This document shows, piece by piece, positions 6,299 through 9,627 of a stretch of 9,627 nt of DNA. This DNA comes from an uncultured Clostridia bacterium. GTDB lineage: Bacteria; Bacillota; Clostridia; Christensenellales; Aristaeellaceae. Under the pieces are notes generated by a model. That model saw only the letters and a list, made by a program, of their open reading frames with translations, had not been told where the DNA came from and ran no database searches. The number at the start of each line of letters is the position of its first letter. Position 1 is the first letter of the stretch. The translations under genes and the position numbers were made by a program. The DNA lies in the NCBI GenBank assembly GCA_945877525.1, contig CAMDVP010000109.1:1-9627 (forward strand), written 5' to 3'.

Positions 6299-8800
6299 TT
6301 ATTGATTCAGATTCATGGCAATGGTCTTGACAACCTCTTCCATCACAATCGGTTTGGACAGGTGTCCGTTCATGCCCGCCTCCAGAGATGCCTGCACATC
6401 CTCCGCGAAGGCGTTGGCCGTCATGGCAATGATGGGAATGCTGCGAGCGTCGGGACGATCCTGCATGCGGCGAATGGTCATCGTCGCCTCATAGCCGTTC
6501 ATTCTCGGCATCATGATGTCCATCAGAATCAGGTCGAAGGTATCCGGCGGGTTTTTCGTAAAGGTCTGCACCGCTTCCATGCCGTCCGCCACACGGGTAA
6601 CCTGGATGCCCAGCTCTTCCAACTGCACGATGGCAATTTCCGCGTTCAGGTCGTTGTCCTCCGCCAGAAGAATCCTCACACCCCGAAGATCCGCCTCGGC
6701 GGCGGGGATGCTCCGCTTCTGGATATTGCTCGCATCAGTCAGCTCCATAGGAAGCGTCACCGTAAAGGTCGAGCCCTCGCCCTTCCTGCTCTCCACAGTA
6801 ATGCTGCCGTGCATCAGATCCACATAACGCCTGGTAATGGCCATGCCCAGCCCTGTACCCTTGTATTGCGTCCGTGCGCCGTTTTCCTCTTGGGAAAACT
6901 CGTCGAAGATATGCCTGACAAAGTCCTCGCCCATGCCCACGCCTGTATCCGATATCCGGTAGCGCACGCAGATATGCCGCTCGTCCGCTCCGGGATGGTA
7001 GCTGGCCTCAAAGGTAATGCTTCCACCGTCCTCTGTGAATTTCACCGCATTGCCCAGAATATTCACCAGCACCTCACGGATGCGAACGGCATCGGCCAGC
7101 ACATAAGGCGTTTCCGGCACCTCCAGATTGGTGCGGAAGGTAAGGTCGCGGTTGGACAGGAAGCCGTACATGATGCTCAGCACCGTGTCCGTCACTTCCG
7201 TGATGTCCACAGGAACAGGAACAAACTTGATTTTCCCGCTCTCAATGCGGCTGATATCCAGCACGTCGTTAATGAGCGTCAGCAGATGGTCGGCGCTCTC
7301 CCTGATTTTTTCCAGGCAGCCCCGTACCTCCGGCTTGGGCTCCTGCTTCATGGCAATGTTGGTAAAGCCCACGATGGCGTTCATGGGCGTGCGGATGTCG
7401 TGGGACATGTTGTTCAGGAAAATGGTTTTGGCGCGATTGGCATTCTCCGCCGTGTGCACCGCATCCTCCAGCTTCTGGTTGATTTTTTTGTCGCTGGTGC
7501 GGTCGGACATATCAAGGTTGTATTTTTTCTCCCCCTGAATGTCGCTGCAGAAGGCCACCACATGGAACCAGCGCACCTTGCCGGTTGTCTGATGGGTGTA
7601 TTCGCGGTCAAACTCCAGCTGCTCGCCAGGGAGAATGTCAGGCAGGCGGTCCAGCACCAGGGGCCCATCATTGCCGCTGATGAGATGCTCGATGACGTGC
7701 ACCTCTTCACGCACCTGGGCCTCCGTAATGCCCAGCAGCTTTTCAATATTGGAGCTGGCGTAATCCACCCGCAAATCCCGGGCGTCCAGCATCAGGAACA
7801 CATCGTCCACGTTGGTGGACAGCTTGGAGAACAGTTCATCCCGGGCCAGCAGCTCCTTGTCCTTCTGCTTCAGCTTCAGGCGGTTTTGCTGGATAATCAG
7901 CAGAATCAGCACCACGGCCAGGGCAATGGCAATGGCTGATACCACCAGCATGGTGGTGGCCTGCAGCTTGTTCATGCCGGCGTTCACCACTTCTGTGGGC
8001 ACCACGCCCAGCACCATCCAGTCCTGGAAATTGGCGGATTCATATACCAGGTAGTAAAGCTCGCCGTGAAAATCAAACACCGTCGCGCCGGCATTGCCCG
8101 CCTGGAAGTCCTTCTGCAGGGCAAGCAGCTGTTCCTCGGTTGTGCGTTCGGATTGCTCCAGAAGGGCGAAGATGTTGTGAATCGTCTGAATTTCTCCGTT
8201 GGCGTTGTTTACCACCACACGCCCGTCAGGCAGCACGGCAAAGGTGCTGGCCTGCCCGCCGAAGGCAGACACCTTCAGGGCGTCCACCAGGTCGGAGTTA
8301 TTGAAGGTGATGGCAATTGCCTCATAGGTGAAATCCTGATAGACGCCCTGCTTGGAGGGTACGGCGAACACCATGATTTCCGGCTTGTCCGGCACAACCG
8401 AGTTGATGACCACCGGCTTCTTTTCCAGAATCAGGTCAGGTAGCTGATCCCGCAGGTTCAGATAACCCTGCTGTCCCTCCAGATTGATGTAGTATCCGTT
8501 GCGGGAGATAAAGAAGAAATCGGTGAAGTGGCTTTCCACACGGGCCTGCTCCACATAGGACTTGATATCCCCTTCGTTCGTGGCAGCGGCAAGATAGGGC
8601 TCCCACATCCGCATGCGGCTCCAGTTGACGGAAACCAGGTTGTACAGGGTCTGGTTTGCCTGATGGAAGATTTCAGTCAGGTGGGCGATGCTTTCCTCAT
8701 AGATTGTTTGTGAAACAAACTCGAAGTAGATCACGCCTGCCCCGATCATCATCGCCGCCAGCACAACTGTCAGCAGCCACGCAATCATCCGCTTTTTCAT
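6299..8800 (-). CDS. Hybrid sensor histidine kinase with extracellular sensor and C-terminal receiver
   Basis: An 833-residue membrane kinase. Transmembrane helix 1 (about 6-28) and helix 2 (about 284-303) bracket about 250 extracellular residues. The size and the segment FFFISRNGYYINLEG suggest a double Cache domain, but the typical amino-acid binding motif of that class is not apparent. A basic linker, then a PAS-like domain (about 320-440), leads to HisKA with the H-box NMSHDIRTPMNAI and phospho-acceptor His467. The HATPase domain has N-box NILGNAVKF (Asn584), DTGVGM, FDEFSQ and GTGLGMAI. The receiver (about 705-830) has the acidic pair in LLAEDND, phospho-acceptor Asp761 in LMDIMMPRMNG, and Lys816 in LSKPI. 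All catalytic residues are present. There is no DNA-binding output or HPt domain, so the phosphate must pass to a partner elsewhere, or the receiver acts otherwise. The start has AAAGGAGG 8 bases upstream. It lies 35 bases behind the nucleotidase-like gene, probably in one operon. Confidence 0.93.
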   Translation of the reverse strand: MKKRMIAWLLTVVLAAMMIGAGVIYFEFVSQTIYEESIAHLTEIFHQANQTLYNLVSVNWSRMRMWEPYLAAATNEGDIKSYVEQARVESHFTDFFFISRNGYYINLEGQQGYLNLRDQLPDLILEKKPVVINSVVPDKPEIMVFAVPSKQGVYQDFTYEAIAITFNNSDLVDALKVSAFGGQASTFAVLPDGRVVVNNANGEIQTIHNIFALLEQSERTTEEQLLALQKDFQAGNAGATVFDFHGELYYLVYESANFQDWMVLGVVPTEVVNAGMNKLQATTMLVVSAIAIALAVVLILLIIQQNRLKLKQKDKELLARDELFSKLSTNVDDVFLMLDARDLRVDYASSNIEKLLGITEAQVREEVHVIEHLISGNDGPLVLDRLPDILPGEQLEFDREYTHQTTGKVRWFHVVAFCSDIQGEKKYNLDMSDRTSDKKINQKLEDAVHTAENANRAKTIFLNNMSHDIRTPMNAIVGFTNIAMKQEPKPEVRGCLEKIRESADHLLTLINDVLDISRIESGKIKFVPVPVDITEVTDTVLSIMYGFLSNRDLTFRTNLEVPETPYVLADAVRIREVLVNILGNAVKFTEDGGSITFEASYHPGADERHICVRYRISDTGVGMGEDFVRHIFDEFSQEENGARTQYKGTGLGMAITRRYVDLMHGSITVESRKGEGSTFTVTLPMELTDASNIQKRSIPAAEADLRGVRILLAEDNDLNAEIAIVQLEELGIQVTRVADGMEAVQTFTKNPPDTFDLILMDIMMPRMNGYEATMTIRRMQDRPDARSIPIIAMTANAFAEDVQASLEAGMNGHLSKPIVMEEVVKTIAMNLNQ

Positions 8801-8808
8801 CGCACCGC

Positions 8809-8813
8809 CCTCC
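8809..8813 (-). promoter_or_regulatory. Ribosome binding site of the hybrid kinase
   Basis: On the - strand, AAAGGAGGG precedes the ATG at 8800 with 8 bases between GGAGG and the start. It lies in the 35-base gap after the nucleotidase-like stop codon. No promoter or terminator fits in that gap, which supports co-transcription of the two genes. Confidence 0.85.
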
Positions 8814-8835
8814 TTTCATCCAACATTCAGGCTCC

Positions 8836-9627
8836 TTATTTTTCCTGCAGAATTGTCACATACTCCGTAGGCGCCAGGAACTGCTGGGTTGTCGTCAGCG
8901 CCTCGCGGATGTATTTCTGGCTGGTAAAGTCGTTCACAATATAGTCCGCCCGCTTGGCCTTCAGATCCTTGGGCATGGGGCAGTTGCAGAAGGTGGGATG
9001 CTCCAGGTAGGTATCCGCGCCGATGAGCATCACGCTGTACACCGCTTTTTCGTCCAGGGGCTTGCCGTTCACGGTGATATTCTCCAGGCGGAACTTGCCC
9101 CGCTCCGTTTCGGTCACAGTATACTCAAGGCCGCTGGTCACGGGCATCTGGTTGCGGTGATGGATGGGGTTGGAGCCATCCTCCTTCACGTTTACCAGCC
9201 AGTCCATGATGCGGCGTACCTCCTCGCCGGTATACTCGCCGCGGTAGATGGCGTTGCGGAAGGTCATGATCCACTTTACCTGCTGCATGGTGTAATCCCC
9301 CTCATAGATGGTGGAGCTGGCCACGCTGGCATAGCCAATGGCAATCTGATCCTGGCTTTGGGCGCGCAGGGTGTTCATCAGGGAGGAAGCCGCCTGGCTG
9401 CCATGCTCGCCAAAGTTGTTGGAATAGGCTGTTTTCTGGGTAATCAGCACTTCCCCCGCTTCCGGATTGACGTAATTCGTAATCTGAGCGTTAAAGTCCT
9501 CATAGGCGCCCCTGGCGTCATATTCGCCGCGCATCATCTTATGACCCACGTCCTGGGAAATGGCAAACACCTCGGTAGAGGCCAGGCGCATGTACAGGTG
9601 GTTGCTGTTGATGCAGTCCTTCACATA
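8836..9627 (-). CDS. 5'-nucleotidase C-terminal domain protein, partial, divergent
   Basis: The frame is open to the right edge, so only the last 263 residues are present. The apparent Met at 9624 is not a supported start: no ribosome binding site can be seen and the frame continues beyond it. The fold pattern of the 5'-nucleotidase C-terminal domain (UshA/YfkN type) is recognisable. A YSNNFGEHGSQAASSLMNTL segment stands where families have the G-N-L-xx-D-A-L helix. Then come EGDYTMQQVKWIMTFRNAIY and TGEEVRRIMDWL, and finally PVTSGLEYTVTE with ITVNGKPLDEKAVYSV. The GGGIR-like loop, whose arginines bind the nucleotide in UshA, is replaced by GYASVAS (9316-9336), so nucleotide hydrolysis is doubtful. 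The catalytic metallophosphatase domain and any signal peptide would lie outside the window. The family is normally exported. The protein probably shares an operon with the kinase and may supply or bind its signal; that is inference. Confidence 0.7.
   Translation of the reverse strand, partial: YVKDCINSNHLYMRLASTEVFAISQDVGHKMMRGEYDARGAYEDFNAQITNYVNPEAGEVLITQKTAYSNNFGEHGSQAASSLMNTLRAQSQDQIAIGYASVASSTIYEGDYTMQQVKWIMTFRNAIYRGEYTGEEVRRIMDWLVNVKEDGSNPIHHRNQMPVTSGLEYTVTETERGKFRLENITVNGKPLDEKAVYSVMLIGADTYLEHPTFCNCPMPKDLKAKRADYIVNDFTSQKYIREALTTTQQFLAPTEYVTILQEK

Noticed and set aside
6254..7939. A 561-codon open frame on the + strand opposite the histidine kinase
   Set aside because: It is the antisense of a kinase with every catalytic motif intact. 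Its product is a low-complexity His/Val/Leu-rich string with no recognisable domain or good ribosome binding site.
9622..9624. Met codon at the right edge as the true start of the nucleotidase-like gene
   Set aside because: The frame stays open to the window edge, and the protein would lack a signal peptide and its catalytic domain, which the family normally has. The gene is treated as truncated by the window.

Overview
The window looks like a chromosomal segment of a fairly GC-rich, low-AT-bias member of the Firmicutes, probably an anaerobic clostridial lineage. The signs are strong AAAGGAGG-type ribosome binding sites, a textbook sigma-A-like promoter, short intrinsic terminators, a family II (Mn-dependent) pyrophosphatase, a MarR plus paired ABC exporter operon, and a large hybrid histidine kinase of the kind common in gut clostridia. 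The exact genus cannot be read from the sequence. No mobile element, tRNA, rRNA or CRISPR array was seen, and no stretch longer than about 165 bases lacks a gene.

Region 1 (1-1867, + strand): the 3' end of a family II inorganic pyrophosphatase gene is followed after 26 bases by a gene for a secreted protein of unknown function (441-1826). A compact GC hairpin with a T7 tract closes this unit.

Region 2 (1868-6275, + strand): a near-consensus promoter with an 18-bp palindrome over its -35 box drives a MarR regulator and two half-size ABC exporters. All three genes overlap (16 bp, then 4 bp), so translation is probably coupled. The two ABC subunits are complementary. The first has an intact signature motif but a weakened Walker B (Asp for the catalytic Glu) and a Gln in place of the switch His. 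The second has the catalytic Glu and His but a deviant LSQGQ signature. Together they should form a heterodimeric exporter with one active and one degenerate ATP site, as in TM287/288, BmrCD and LmrCD. The likely scheme is drug-responsive, MarR-controlled efflux. Two hairpins follow the operon.

Region 3 (6299-9627, - strand): this unit converges on the ABC operon. A gene entering from the right edge encodes a divergent 5'-nucleotidase C-terminal domain protein (C-terminal part only). It lies 35 bases upstream of a hybrid histidine kinase with an extracellular sensor of Cache-like size, PAS, HisKA, HATPase and a C-terminal receiver. The pairing suggests an exported protein that produces, binds or presents a ligand to the kinase sensor, but that is inference. 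No separate output regulator lies in the window.

The window holds no clear-cut new defence or mobile system. The nucleotidase-like protein next to the hybrid kinase, and the unknown secreted protein behind the pyrophosphatase, are the least explained parts.
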